A stretch of DNA of 39,379 bases from Sandaracinus sp. (GCA_020633125.1 JACKEH010000041.1:1-39379); one strand, 5' to 3'. Shown: positions 14,122 to 22,285, numbered from the stretch's first letter. The notes: a model not told the origin generated them from the sequence alone. Program-made: numbers and translations.

Positions 14122-16434
14122 ATGCGCGACGCGCGATGGATGGCAGTGCTCGGGCTCCTCGGGGTCTTGGCGTGTGGAGACGACGACGCTCGCCCCGAGG
14201 CGGACGCAGGCATCGACGCGATGAGTGTGATGCCCGATGGCGGCGCGGACGCGGGCGCGCCCGACGACGGCGGTCTCGACGGCGGCAGGCGCGACGAAGA
14301 CGGCGGCAGCGACGGCGGTGTGGTCCCGAGCGGTCGCCTCGCGACCTTGATCGAAGAGGCGGCGGACGCGATCTGCGCGGGCCTCGTGCGTTGCTGCGAC
14401 GACGCGGCGATGGCGCAGTTCTTCGGCCCGATCGCGAGCGCCGAATCCTTCGAGAGCTTTCGTCCGCGCATCCCGCCGATGGCCACGCTCACCGAAGAGG
14501 AGTGCGGCGACGTGCTCACCGAGATCTACGCGATCCGTCCCTTCGGCGATTGGGTCGACGCCGCCGCGCGAGGCGACGTGACCTTCGTCGAGAGCGAGCT
14601 CGACGCTTGCCTGAGCGAGCTCGAAGAAGCCGAGTGCGGCGCCGAGATGGCCAGCCGGCTCTTCGACGGCGAATGCCTCGCGTTCGTGGCGCCGAACGGC
14701 GGCGCGTCGCAGCGCCGCGTGTTCGAGCGGACCGGCACCGAAGGCGACGGCTGCGCGCCGATCTCCGACGGCCTCGGCGCCGGCTTCTACGGCACGTGCG
14801 ATCCGACGCAGGCGTTCTGCTGTTACCGCATGCCGGGCAGCGAAGACTGCGGCTTCCCCGTCGCGGGCACGGTGGGCACCTGCGCAGCCGCCTCGGGCGA
14901 AGGCGAACGCTGCACGTACGGTTCGCTGCCGCTGCAGCTCTGCGAGACGGGCCTCTATTGCAACGACATGGGCCGCTGCGAGGCGGAAGCGACGGCGCCG
15001 CTCGAGAACGGCGACACCTGCGCCACGGCGGGCTTCGACATCCTCGGCCAGTGCACGGACGGCTACTGCGATCTCCTCGGCACTCGCCAGTGCAGGGCCC
15101 GCAAGGCGAACGGCGACAGCTGCTCGGGCGCCGAAGAATGCTCGGGTGGCGAGTGCAGCGGTACGCCGCGGGTGTGTCGCACCTCGACCTTCTGCGCCGG
15201 CGAGGTCGTGGCGGTCACCGTCGCCGTGATGCCCGACGAGGTCACGCTCGAAGCCGGGGCGACGCAGACCTTCACCGCCACCGTCATGGGCGCCGCCGAC
15301 ACGAGCGTCACGTGGAGCGCGAGCGCCGGCACGATCGACGCGGCGGGGAACTTCACCGCGCCCGCGGAGGCCGGAAGCGTGACCGTCACCGCGACCAGCG
15401 TCGAAGACACGAGCGTGAGCGCGACGGCGACCGTGACCGTCACCGTGACGAGCAGCGGCGCGTGGACCGTCTCCACCCTCGCGGGCGCGGCGATGCCGGG
15501 CACCAACGACGGCACCGGCGACGCGGCGCGCTTCAACTCGCCGGCGGGCCTCGCGCTCGACACGGACGGCACGCTCCTCGTGAGCGACTCGGGCAGCGCG
15601 CGCATTCGACGCGTCACCGCGGCGGGCGTGGTGAGCACGGTCTTCGCGGGCGCGCCCTTGAGCACGCCGTGGGGCCTCGCGGTCGCGAGCGACGGCGCGA
15701 TCTGGGTCGCGGACCGCGGCGCCAACGCGATCTTCCGCATCGTCGGCGCCTCGATCGAGCGCATCGCGGGCAGCGCGACCAATGCCTCGGGCTACGCCGA
15801 CGGAACGGGGTCGAGCGTGCGCTTCAACGCGCCGCGCGGCATGACGCGCGACGGCGACACCTTCTTGGTCGCCGACGCGAACAACCACTCGATCCGCCGC
15901 GTGACCGCCGCGGGCGAGGTCACGACGATCCTCGGCGACGGCGGCTTCGGCACGACCTTCACCGACGGTCCGGTCGCGAGCGCGCGCGCGTACTACCCCT
16001 TCCTCGTCTTCGTCGCGAGCGACGGCATCTACGTCGGCGGCCAGGACCACTGCCTGCGTCGCATCGCGGAGGGCATGTTCACGCGCGTCGCCGGGCAATG
16101 CGGCAACGTGCTCAACAACGGACGCATGAACGGCGACGCGCTCACCGAAGCGCGCTTCGACAACCCGCGTGGTTTGGCCGCCACCGCCGGCGGATCGCTG
16201 CTCGTGGTCGAGTCGTCGAACAACTTGGTTCGCGAGCTCTCCGCCGACCGCAGCACGGTGTCGACCTTCGCCGGCACGCTCTCGGCGGGCGGCACCCCGG
16301 TCGCCGGTTTCATGGACGGCGACGCGACGAGCGAGGCGCGCTTCTCCGGCCCGATCGCCGCGGTCGTGCTCGCCGACGGCAGCGTCGTGGTCGCCGACTA
16401 CGGCAACAATCGCCTTCGTCGCGTCGCGCCCTGA
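14122..16434 (+). CDS. Lipoprotein with Cys-rich region, Ig-like domain and NHL beta-propeller
   Basis: 770-aa predicted outer-surface lipoprotein. Signal with VLAC (Cys18), an Asp/Gly/Ala-rich linker to about residue 70, a helical then Cys-rich region (about 75-355) with many paired Cys, a bacterial Ig-like domain (about 362-440) with alternating Thr/Val strands, and an NHL-type six-bladed propeller from about 447 to the end. The blade signature is ARF(N/D)xPxGLA...(V/L)(V/A)D..N..IRR, visible five to six times. NHL propellers bind proteins or carbohydrates or hold lyase sites; none can be assigned here. Start ATG 14122 follows AAGAAGGGCGC. It sits alone between two terminators, so it is monocistronic. 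Confidence 0.9.
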   Translation: MRDARWMAVLGLLGVLACGDDDARPEADAGIDAMSVMPDGGADAGAPDDGGLDGGRRDEDGGSDGGVVPSGRLATLIEEAADAICAGLVRCCDDAAMAQFFGPIASAESFESFRPRIPPMATLTEEECGDVLTEIYAIRPFGDWVDAAARGDVTFVESELDACLSELEEAECGAEMASRLFDGECLAFVAPNGGASQRRVFERTGTEGDGCAPISDGLGAGFYGTCDPTQAFCCYRMPGSEDCGFPVAGTVGTCAAASGEGERCTYGSLPLQLCETGLYCNDMGRCEAEATAPLENGDTCATAGFDILGQCTDGYCDLLGTRQCRARKANGDSCSGAEECSGGECSGTPRVCRTSTFCAGEVVAVTVAVMPDEVTLEAGATQTFTATVMGAADTSVTWSASAGTIDAAGNFTAPAEAGSVTVTATSVEDTSVSATATVTVTVTSSGAWTVSTLAGAAMPGTNDGTGDAARFNSPAGLALDTDGTLLVSDSGSARIRRVTAAGVVSTVFAGAPLSTPWGLAVASDGAIWVADRGANAIFRIVGASIERIAGSATNASGYADGTGSSVRFNAPRGMTRDGDTFLVADANNHSIRRVTAAGEVTTILGDGGFGTTFTDGPVASARAYYPFLVFVASDGIYVGGQDHCLRRIAEGMFTRVAGQCGNVLNNGRMNGDALTEARFDNPRGLAATAGGSLLVVESSNNLVRELSADRSTVSTFAGTLSAGGTPVAGFMDGDATSEARFSGPIAAVVLADGSVVVADYGNNRLRRVAP

Positions 16435-16456
16435 CGCCGCGATGCTCACCCTCGAG

Positions 16457-16478
16457 AGGCCCGCTCCCCGGCGGGCCT
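16457..16478 (+). terminator. Intrinsic terminator of the NHL lipoprotein gene
   Basis: Perfect eight-base stem AGGCCCGC/GCGGGCCT (16457-16464 and 16471-16478) with loop TCCCCG, followed by TTCGTCTTTCCGTC. It begins 23 bases after the stop codon. Confidence 0.85.
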
Positions 16479-16540
16479 TTCGTCTTTCCGTCACACGCAC
16501 GCCTCGCCGCGAACCTCGTCTCGGCTCGAAGGGCCCACGC

Positions 16541-16710
16541 GTCGACACGTCCACCGCGAACATCCGCGTGGCTCGAAACGTGGCTCGACGTACCCATGCG
16601 TCGACACCTGCGCCACGAACCTCGGCGTGGCTCGAAGTGCGCGACCACCCGTCGACACGTCCACCGCGAACGTCAGCGCGGCTCGAAATGCGCGACCAAT
16701 GCGTCGATGA
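16541..16710 (-). repeat. Decayed tandem repeats extending the 3' end of the LysR gene
   Basis: Units starting GTCGACA(C/T) occur at 16541, 16600 and 16651, and a related GTCGATGA lies inside the LysR gene at about 16703, giving a period of 51-59 bases. Each unit also carries a TCGAA word (GGCTCGAA(A/G)) and most a GCGCGACCA word. Read on the minus strand, these correspond to the last codons of the regulator (GCGCATTTCGAGCCGCGC and the stop). The repeats look like successive decayed copies of the gene's own tail. Confidence 0.75.
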
Positions 16711-17584
16711 AGGCACGCGTCGCCGGCGGCACGAAGCGCGTGGGCGGCTGCAGCACGTGAATGTCGACGTAGCTCTCGCGGGTCCACTCTTCGAGCACCC
16801 GCACGACCTTGCCGACGTTGCGCTCGTGGCCGAAGAAGTAGGGAAACGAATTCGCGATGCCGAGCCCACGAATCGTCGCCGCCCAGAGCACCGCGTTGCT
16901 GTTCGTGGTGAGCGAGCCGGTCGTCGACACCACGAAGGGCTCGCGGGTCTCGGGGTCGACGAAGCTCCAATCGCGCGAGGGGTAGCTGAGGCAATCGTGG
17001 TCGACGAGGTCGCGCGGATGGCGCGGTGTGCCGTGGGCTTCGAGGTAGCTCGGCGCCGCGTAGAGCTCGCCGGGAAAACGAAAGAGGTGCCGCACGCGCA
17101 TCGAGGTGTCGGGGAAGCGCTCGTGCGGCAGCTTGCCGGCCACGAAGACGTCGAAGTCCTCCGAGAGGTGCTGGGTGGGGTCCGACGTGATCACCAGCTC
17201 CAGCGTCACGTCGCGATGCGCCTCCATGAACGAGGGGATCACGTCGTGCTGGATGCCGGCACCTCCGAAGTAGGTCGGCATCATCACGCGAAGTCGGCCG
17301 CGTGGTTCGTCGACGGCCGCCTGAAGCCGCGCTTCGGCCTCGGCGACGATGCGAGGCAGGTGCCGGACCTCTTCGTAGAAGTGTTGGCCGGCGTCGGTGA
17401 GCACGACCTTTCGTGTCGTGCGAACGAGCAGCTGCACCGCGAGCCGTTCTTCGAGCGCCGACACCCGCTTGCTCACGACCGAGGTCGAGAGCCCGAGCCG
17501 CTGCGCCGCGGCGCCGAAGCCCCCTTGCGCCACCACCTCGACGAACGCGACCACGTCGTCGAGCGATCCATTTGCCCGGCTCAC
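16673..17584 (-). CDS. LysR-family transcriptional regulator
   Basis: About 303 aa. The N-terminal winged helix-turn-helix has the LysR pattern: FVEVVAQGGFGAAAQRLGLSTSVVSKRVSALEERL with LLVRTTRKVVLTDAG. The C-terminal periplasmic-binding-like effector domain includes GRLRVMMPTYFG, the hinge region and FVAGKLPHERF. Effector and targets are unknown. I chose GTG 17584, since a Gly/Ala-rich purine stretch precedes it; GTG 17614 adds ten residues. Its 3' end and stop lie inside a tandem repeat, and a palindromic repeat (17634-17700) sits in its upstream region. Divergent partners, the usual LysR targets, are absent: the upstream gene runs in the same direction. Confidence 0.93.
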   Translation of the reverse strand: MSRANGSLDDVVAFVEVVAQGGFGAAAQRLGLSTSVVSKRVSALEERLAVQLLVRTTRKVVLTDAGQHFYEEVRHLPRIVAEAEARLQAAVDEPRGRLRVMMPTYFGGAGIQHDVIPSFMEAHRDVTLELVITSDPTQHLSEDFDVFVAGKLPHERFPDTSMRVRHLFRFPGELYAAPSYLEAHGTPRHPRDLVDHDCLSYPSRDWSFVDPETREPFVVSTTGSLTTNSNAVLWAATIRGLGIANSFPYFFGHERNVGKVVRVLEEWTRESYVDIHVLQPPTRFVPPATRAFIDALVAHFEPR

Positions 17585-17633
17585 TCCGAGACTCTCGCCC
17601 GAGCGCGTCGCCACGCCAAGTGCGCGCTCGGGG

Positions 17634-17700
17634 CACGAATCACTGGACTGATTCGTTCCCCGAATTCTCGAGGGGGCGCCGCGCTCGACGACGGGTCGGA
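17634..17700. repeat. Palindromic dispersed repeat, copy 3 (truncated)
   Basis: Starts with a dyad ACGAATCA (17635-17642) / TGATTCGT (17649-17656), then TTCTCGAGGGGGCGCCGCGC, matching the left part of the copies at 18665 and 24911 in the same orientation. The right part is missing or diverged. It lies in the 93-base interval between the ankyrin gene stop and the LysR start. Confidence 0.75.
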
Positions 17701-17707
17701 GTTCCGC

Positions 17708-18601
17708 TCAGGCCTTCAAGAGCAAACCGAGGAGCACCAACGTCTGCTCTTCGTCTTCCGTGCGCACGTCGTCGGCGTCGACGAGCCGGTGGGCGAGCTC
17801 GACGAAGAGGTCGCGGGCTTCGGGCGCGAGCACCTTCGCGGAACCGAGCACGTCGGTGGTCGGCGGCGCTTCGAGCCACTCCTCGACCTGCGCGCGCTCG
17901 TCCGGAAGGAGCGCCGCACGCGCCGCGAGGCCACGCACCAACGCGGACTCGCGAGGCTCGAGCTCGTCGTCCACCCAGGCGAGGTGCGCGAGCAACGCGA
18001 GCACACGAAGACGCTCGCGGCTCGGGAGCTCCACGATCTGCCGCGCCGGCCGCCGCGCCACCGCGCTGGTCTCGCGCGTCGCCGCCTTCGCCATGCCGCG
18101 GTCGAGCGCGAACTGCCGCGCATGCGGGGTCCACGGCGCGCCCGCGTCGATCAGCCGAAGCACGAGGCCTTCGTGACCGCCGAGGATCGCCGCTGCGATC
18201 GCGCTGCCGTCGAGCGCCAACCCACGCTCGACGAAGATCGTGACGACCTCGTCGTGCCCTTCGGCGATCGCGAGCGCGAGCGCGTGGCGCCCCCACTCGT
18301 CTCGCTCGTCGGCGATGGCGCCCGCTTCGAGCAGCCGCCGCGCGACTCGTGCCGCGCCGCCACGCGCCGCAGCACGTAGCGCCGCGCCCGTCGCCGTACG
18401 CACCTCGAGCAGACGCTCGATCACGTCCAGCGCGTCGTTCGCGGCCGCTTCTTCGAGCGTGGCGTCCAAAGTCGCGCCCGCGAAGACCGAGAGCTCCACG
18501 AACACCGAAGCGTCGTTTGCGCGCGCGGCCTCGGCGAGCAGCGCTCGCGCCTCGTCTCGGTGCCCCTGCCGCGCCGCCTCGTGCGCGGGTGTCCCCTGCA
18601 T
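17708..18601 (-). CDS. Ankyrin-repeat protein with C-terminal TerB-like helical domain
   Basis: 297 aa, no signal peptide, so cytoplasmic. The first half shows about five ankyrin-type helix pairs (TPAHEAARQGHRDEARALL, ALRAAARGGAARVARRLLEAGA, HALALAIAEGHDEVVTIFVERG, AIAAAILGGHEGLVLRLIDAGA). The C-terminal third (LRVLALLAHLAWVDDELEPRE... and VDADDVRTEDEEQTLVLLGLLL) resembles the acidic metal-site helices of TerB/TerB-like domains, here by pattern only. Ankyrins bind proteins. ATG 18601 is chosen because the frame upstream has no ankyrin pattern. It lies 93 bases before the LysR start, with a palindromic repeat between. Confidence 0.85.
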   Translation of the reverse strand: MQGTPAHEAARQGHRDEARALLAEAARANDASVFVELSVFAGATLDATLEEAAANDALDVIERLLEVRTATGAALRAAARGGAARVARRLLEAGAIADERDEWGRHALALAIAEGHDEVVTIFVERGLALDGSAIAAAILGGHEGLVLRLIDAGAPWTPHARQFALDRGMAKAATRETSAVARRPARQIVELPSRERLRVLALLAHLAWVDDELEPRESALVRGLAARAALLPDERAQVEEWLEAPPTTDVLGSAKVLAPEARDLFVELAHRLVDADDVRTEDEEQTLVLLGLLLKA

Positions 18602-18664
18602 CGTCACCCCGGAGTCATGCGCCGAGCGGGGCGAGCGCGCCAACCCTCGCGGTGGGCCTCAGAG

Positions 18665-18776
18665 CACGAATGAGTTGCACCGATTCACGCTCTTCTTCTT
18701 TCCCGAGGGACGCGGCGCGCCCCCTCCCCCGACCGGCAACGCCGGATCGGTCCCCGCACGGACTCGATCTGCGCGA
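18665..18776. repeat. Palindromic dispersed repeat, copy 1
   Basis: Matches the element inside the ferritin-like gene: CACGAATNNGTTGCACNGATTC, then CTCTTC(T/C)TTCTTT(C/T)(C/T)CGAGGG, GGCGCGCCCCCTCCCCCGACCGGC, and GCCGGATCGG. The left dyad is imperfect and the right end decayed. It lies between the starts or stops of the ankyrin gene and the membrane protein gene, both minus strand, in a gene-free gap of about 186 bases. Confidence 0.8.
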
Positions 18777-18787
18777 GTCGTCGCCTC

Positions 18788-20134
18788 TCAGCCCCAGGCG
18801 CCGGAGCGTGCGAGCATGAGCTCGGCGACGTCTCCCACCAGGCGCAGGTAGAACCCCAGGGTCGCGAGCGCGCCGACCGCGAAGCCGAGCGCGAACACGG
18901 CCACGAGCGGCCCGAGCATCGACGCCATCTGAGCCGCGACGGCGCACCCGGCCAACACCGGGAACACGATCTTGAGCCCTCGGGTGCGAACGCGCAGCGC
19001 TCGCTCGCCCAGAGCCTGCCCGACGGCGTCGAACGAATGGAGCAACGCGACCAAACCGAAGAGCCCGAAGACTCGGGCTGCGCCTTCCGCGATCGGCAAC
19101 CAAGCCTGCACCTCGAAGAGAGCCGAGAGCCCACCGTCCGAGAGCGCACGGAGCGTGAGCGCCGTCGACACGAGCCCCGCGGTCGCATGGACTCCCATCA
19201 AGACCGCGCCGATCTTGGCCGCGTTCGCCGCCGCCGCGTCGGGCAGCGTCCACGCGTAACGCACGACGGACACCACGACCACCAACGACACGACGAACGA
19301 CACGAGCGCCGAGACCGACAGCAGCCCGCTCGACGTCCCGTACGAGCGCGCGGCCATGGCGAGGATGGCCGCGACCACGGCCACCACGAGCTGCGCCAGG
19401 ACGGCGTTGCGGTACGTCGCGAGCGCCCTTCCCGGCTCCGCCCACGCGGCCTTCGATTCGTCTCGAAGCGTGCTCGGTCCGGGAACGCGCGAAGCCAGCC
19501 CGGCGAGGTCCGTCGCGTGCTGCGAGAGCAACATGTAGAGCACGATCTCGCCCGCGACGAAGAGGGCGGCACCCGCCCACGGCCCCCCGGGCATCTGGAC
19601 GTCGAGCTCCCGCAGCGCGCGAAAGACGAAACGTGTGCCCTGCGTCGCCAGCAAGGCCCACACGAGCCCAGCGGGCAACGTCGCGCCCACCACCGTCGCG
19701 ACGCGGCCCGCGACGACCACGGTGGCCAGCAACGCCGCGAACGACGCCAAGACGAAGACCGGCGACACCGTCACGAGCACGCCGGTCAGCGCGTGAAGGT
19801 CGGCGTGCGCCGCCTCCTGCAGCACCTGGACGACCAGCCACACCGCGTGGAGCGCGAGCTCCATGCCGAGCGCTCCCACGAGCACGCGAGGCCAGTCCCC
19901 GAACGCGTCGGGGAGCGCGCCGACGTACCCGCGCGCGCCCGAGAACGCCAGCGCCACGCCCACGACACCGAGACCCGAGCTGACGAGCAGAATCGCCGAC
20001 GTGAAGTCGAGCACCACGTCGAAGACGACGAGCCAGCTCGCGATCGAGGACGCCACGCCGAAGAGGACGCCCGCGGCCCAACGGCGAAGGCCGCGAGCGG
20101 CCACGGGGCCGTGCACTCGCTCGTCGATCAACAT
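18788..20134 (-). CDS. Polytopic membrane protein of unknown function
   Basis: 448 aa, starting ATG 20134, with about ten to twelve hydrophobic helices after a short cytoplasmic N-terminus (MLIDERVHGPVAARGLRRW). Segments include AAGVLFGVASSIASWLVVF, VFVLASFAALLATVVVAG, GAALFVAGEIVLYMLLS, AQLVVAVVAAILAMAA, VSALVSFVVSLVVVVSVV and VFPVLAGCAVAAQMASMLG. Loops are short. No transporter or enzyme signature, no charged residues in a functional pattern, and no domain I recognise. It is the most upstream of the minus-strand run LysR-ankyrin-membrane protein, but the palindromic repeat between it and the ankyrin gene argues against tight coupling. Confidence 0.82.
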   Translation of the reverse strand: MLIDERVHGPVAARGLRRWAAGVLFGVASSIASWLVVFDVVLDFTSAILLVSSGLGVVGVALAFSGARGYVGALPDAFGDWPRVLVGALGMELALHAVWLVVQVLQEAAHADLHALTGVLVTVSPVFVLASFAALLATVVVAGRVATVVGATLPAGLVWALLATQGTRFVFRALRELDVQMPGGPWAGAALFVAGEIVLYMLLSQHATDLAGLASRVPGPSTLRDESKAAWAEPGRALATYRNAVLAQLVVAVVAAILAMAARSYGTSSGLLSVSALVSFVVSLVVVVSVVRYAWTLPDAAAANAAKIGAVLMGVHATAGLVSTALTLRALSDGGLSALFEVQAWLPIAEGAARVFGLFGLVALLHSFDAVGQALGERALRVRTRGLKIVFPVLAGCAVAAQMASMLGPLVAVFALGFAVGALATLGFYLRLVGDVAELMLARSGAWG

Positions 20135-20192
20135 GCGCGGAGCATACGCCCGCGGGAGCCCGCGCTGCCCGGAGGTCGGCCTCGACGCGCGA

Positions 20193-20726
20193 TCAGAAGC
20201 ACAGTTCTTGCGCGCCCGCGCACATGTCGATCACGGGCTCGAAGCAATCGAACATGATCGACCCGGCGTCGAAGCAGGGCCCGTTGAAGCAATCGAAGGC
20301 GTCGAGCCCACGGCAGCGCTCGGCACGGCAGCACGCGAACTCGTCCCACTCGGGGAAGCAGCCGGACGTGGGAACCGCGCACTCCACGATGCGGCCGATG
20401 AGGCACTCCACGCAGGGCGGGTCCTCGAAGATGCACGCGTCCGAGCATTCCTCGTCCGGGCAGCTCTCGAGGCAGCGGCGGGTGCTCGGCGCGCAGCTCT
20501 CCCCCTCGAACTCGAAGGGCGTCCCGTCGCGGCAAATCCCCGCGTCCACCACGATCGGCCCGGAGTCGCGGCCGGCGTCTCGGCCGGCGTCGCGACCGGC
20601 GTCGATGGGCACCGCACCGTCCGGAAGGATCACGGAGCCGTCGCTACGCGGTCGCCCCCCGACCTCGTAGGCGTCGTAGCAACCGAAGAAGGAGAACGTG
20701 GCGAGGCAGGCGAGGAGGCGAAGCAT
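20193..20726 (-). CDS. Short Cys-rich lipoprotein (18 Cys in the mature domain)
   Basis: 177-aa predicted lipoprotein. Signal with FFGC lipobox (Cys16), then a linker with three GRDAGRD-type repeats (encoded near 20566-20612), then about 110 residues with eighteen Cys, including Cys pairs and CxxC spacing (PCVECL, FACCRAERC). Many disulfides or metal sites are likely. ATG 20726 is chosen because the lipoprotein signal starts there. The composition resembles other myxobacterial Cys-rich surface lipoproteins, but I recognise no family. It is divergent from the GH19-like lipoprotein gene with 79 bases between. Confidence 0.83.
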   Translation of the reverse strand: MLRLLACLATFSFFGCYDAYEVGGRPRSDGSVILPDGAVPIDAGRDAGRDAGRDSGPIVVDAGICRDGTPFEFEGESCAPSTRRCLESCPDEECSDACIFEDPPCVECLIGRIVECAVPTSGCFPEWDEFACCRAERCRGLDAFDCFNGPCFDAGSIMFDCFEPVIDMCAGAQELCF

Positions 20727-20805
20727 GGGCCAAGCGTCTCGGGACTCGGGCGCGGGCGCAACTTCGGCGTGACCCGAAGTGGGTGCCGCGACCCTCTGTT
20801 CCGAC

Positions 20806-22188
20806 ATGCGCTCGCTGCCGCTCCTTTTCGCCGCGCTCGTCGCGTGTGCTCCCGGAACCATGGACCCCGACTCCGACGGGGGCCGACGCCGCGACGGCGG
20901 GACCCCGTCGGGCGACGGATCGACCCCACGCCCGGGGGAAGACGGCGCGGTCACGCCCGGCGAGGACGGCTCGGTCACGCCCGGCGAGGACGGCGGAACC
21001 ACGACGCCGGGCGGATGCGACCCGGCCTGCGGGACCGGCCAGGTCTGCCGCGCTGGCCGCTGCGAGGACGGCCTGACGGGCGTCGACGGGATCGACGACG
21101 TGCTCCTCGGCGACCCCACGCGTTTCGACACCGAGGTGCTGATCTCGCAGGACCCGGACATGAGCTGGCGCCCGTCCACGATCTACAAATGGCGCGACTT
21201 CGGGCAGGCCGTCGCGACGATGTTCGAGAGCGGCATCGGCGAGATGCACCTCTGGCTCGGCGACGAAGACGCGAGCGACGAGGTGCGCACCCGCCAAGCG
21301 CTCGTGAACCTCGCCGCTTTCCTCGCGCAGGCGATGAAGGAGACGATCAAATACGACGCCTGCGACGAGAACAACTGGGACGCGACGAACAACTACGCGA
21401 TCAGCAACGCCTGCGGTCAGCTCGGCCAAGACTACGGCAGCTACGACTGCGAGATGGCCTGCCCGCGCAACCCCGCGGGCGCCATGACCGCGGTGACGCA
21501 CGCCAAGTGGTACGGCGCGCCGGGCCCGCTCTTCTGCGCCCCGAACGCGACGCTGCAGGCCGCGGGCCTGATGCGCGACGGACGCACCGGCCGCTGGAAC
21601 TACGGCCACGACTGCTACCCCTACCCCGCGACCGAAGCGGGCTTCTCGACCCCCGACGCACCCGCGTGGTCGCGCGCCGAGTGCGAGGTCTACGCGGGTC
21701 AACGCGCGGGCCGCTGGGAGTGGGACGGCAGCGGTGGCTCGGTCGAAGACTGCTGCTGGTGGGGACGCGGCGTCATTCAGACGACCGGCCGCTGCAACTT
21801 CGGCATGCTCAACCACTACCTCGGGCGCTCGCACCTCGACGCCGGGCGGTTCCCACGAAGCGGCAGCCCGCTCTACCCGGACCTCGACTTCTGCGCCGAC
21901 CCGGAGTCGATCTGCAGCTCGACCGCACACCCGGAGCTCAAGTGGATCGCCGGCCTCTTCTATTGGATGAGCTCGGTCGAAGCCTACGACCGCGACGGCT
22001 GGTCGTACCGCACCGCGCTTCGCGAGTACGTCGCGGGAGGCTTGGCCGGCAACGCGTTCATCGACGCGGTGAGCGGCATCGTCAACCGCGGCTGCCACAA
22101 CCCGCCGTGCGCCACCGGTCCGGTCGACGGGCTCGACGATCGACGCGCGAACTTCGAGACCGTGCTGCGAACGATGGGACTTCGCTGA
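20806..22188 (+). CDS. GH19-like chitinase/lysozyme lipoprotein
   Basis: 460-aa predicted surface lipoprotein with a glycoside hydrolase family 19 catalytic domain. Signal with LVAC (Cys14), a Gly/Asp/Thr/Pro-rich linker to about residue 70, a short Cys cluster, then the enzyme from about 100. GH19 signature: the substrate-cleft segment GRGVIQTTGRCNFGMLN (320-336), and an N-terminal helix ending MKETIKYDAC with a candidate catalytic Glu179. Many Cys (for example in NACGQLGQDYGSYDC, CYPYP) suggest disulfides. GH19 enzymes split chitin or peptidoglycan glycan chains, so prey-wall or fungal-wall degradation is plausible. Start ATG 20806 is preceded by about 79 bases shared with the divergent gene. 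A strong terminator follows. Confidence 0.85.
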   Translation: MRSLPLLFAALVACAPGTMDPDSDGGRRRDGGTPSGDGSTPRPGEDGAVTPGEDGSVTPGEDGGTTTPGGCDPACGTGQVCRAGRCEDGLTGVDGIDDVLLGDPTRFDTEVLISQDPDMSWRPSTIYKWRDFGQAVATMFESGIGEMHLWLGDEDASDEVRTRQALVNLAAFLAQAMKETIKYDACDENNWDATNNYAISNACGQLGQDYGSYDCEMACPRNPAGAMTAVTHAKWYGAPGPLFCAPNATLQAAGLMRDGRTGRWNYGHDCYPYPATEAGFSTPDAPAWSRAECEVYAGQRAGRWEWDGSGGSVEDCCWWGRGVIQTTGRCNFGMLNHYLGRSHLDAGRFPRSGSPLYPDLDFCADPESICSSTAHPELKWIAGLFYWMSSVEAYDRDGWSYRTALREYVAGGLAGNAFIDAVSGIVNRGCHNPPCATGPVDGLDDRRANFETVLRTMGLR

Positions 22189-22193
22189 GCGCG

Positions 22194-22245
22194 GACGGAA
22201 CGACGAAACGCGGCGAGCATCCCTCGCCGCGTTTCTCGTTCCGTC
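22194..22245. terminator. Bidirectional hairpin terminator
   Basis: Arms 22194-22217 and 22223-22245 pair over about 23 bases with a single one-base bulge, around a five-base loop. It lies between the convergent GH19-like (plus) and Rieske (minus) genes and can serve both. The core is GAAACGCGGCGAG/CTCGCCGCGTTTC. Confidence 0.85.
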
Positions 22246-22246
22246 G

Positions 22247-22285
22247 CGTGACGTCAGCACGTGACGTCGGCACGTGACGTCAGCG
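22247..22285 (-). repeat. 13-base tandem repeat spanning the Rieske gene stop codon
   Basis: Three units, CGTGACGTCAGCA (22247), CGTGACGTCGGCA (22260) and CGTGACGTCAGCG (22273), immediately follow the hairpin. The last unit contains the gene's stop codon TGA (22280-22282 on the minus strand). The other two look like copies of this tail. Confidence 0.85.

Noticed and set aside
11493..14519. A minus-strand open frame of about 1000 codons over fadJ
   Set aside because: It is the antisense shadow of fadJ and the NHL gene; high GC content keeps opposite frames open.
20135..20192. Possible gene in the gap between the membrane protein and the Cys-rich lipoprotein
   Set aside because: Only 58 bases, no start with a ribosome binding site and no motif.
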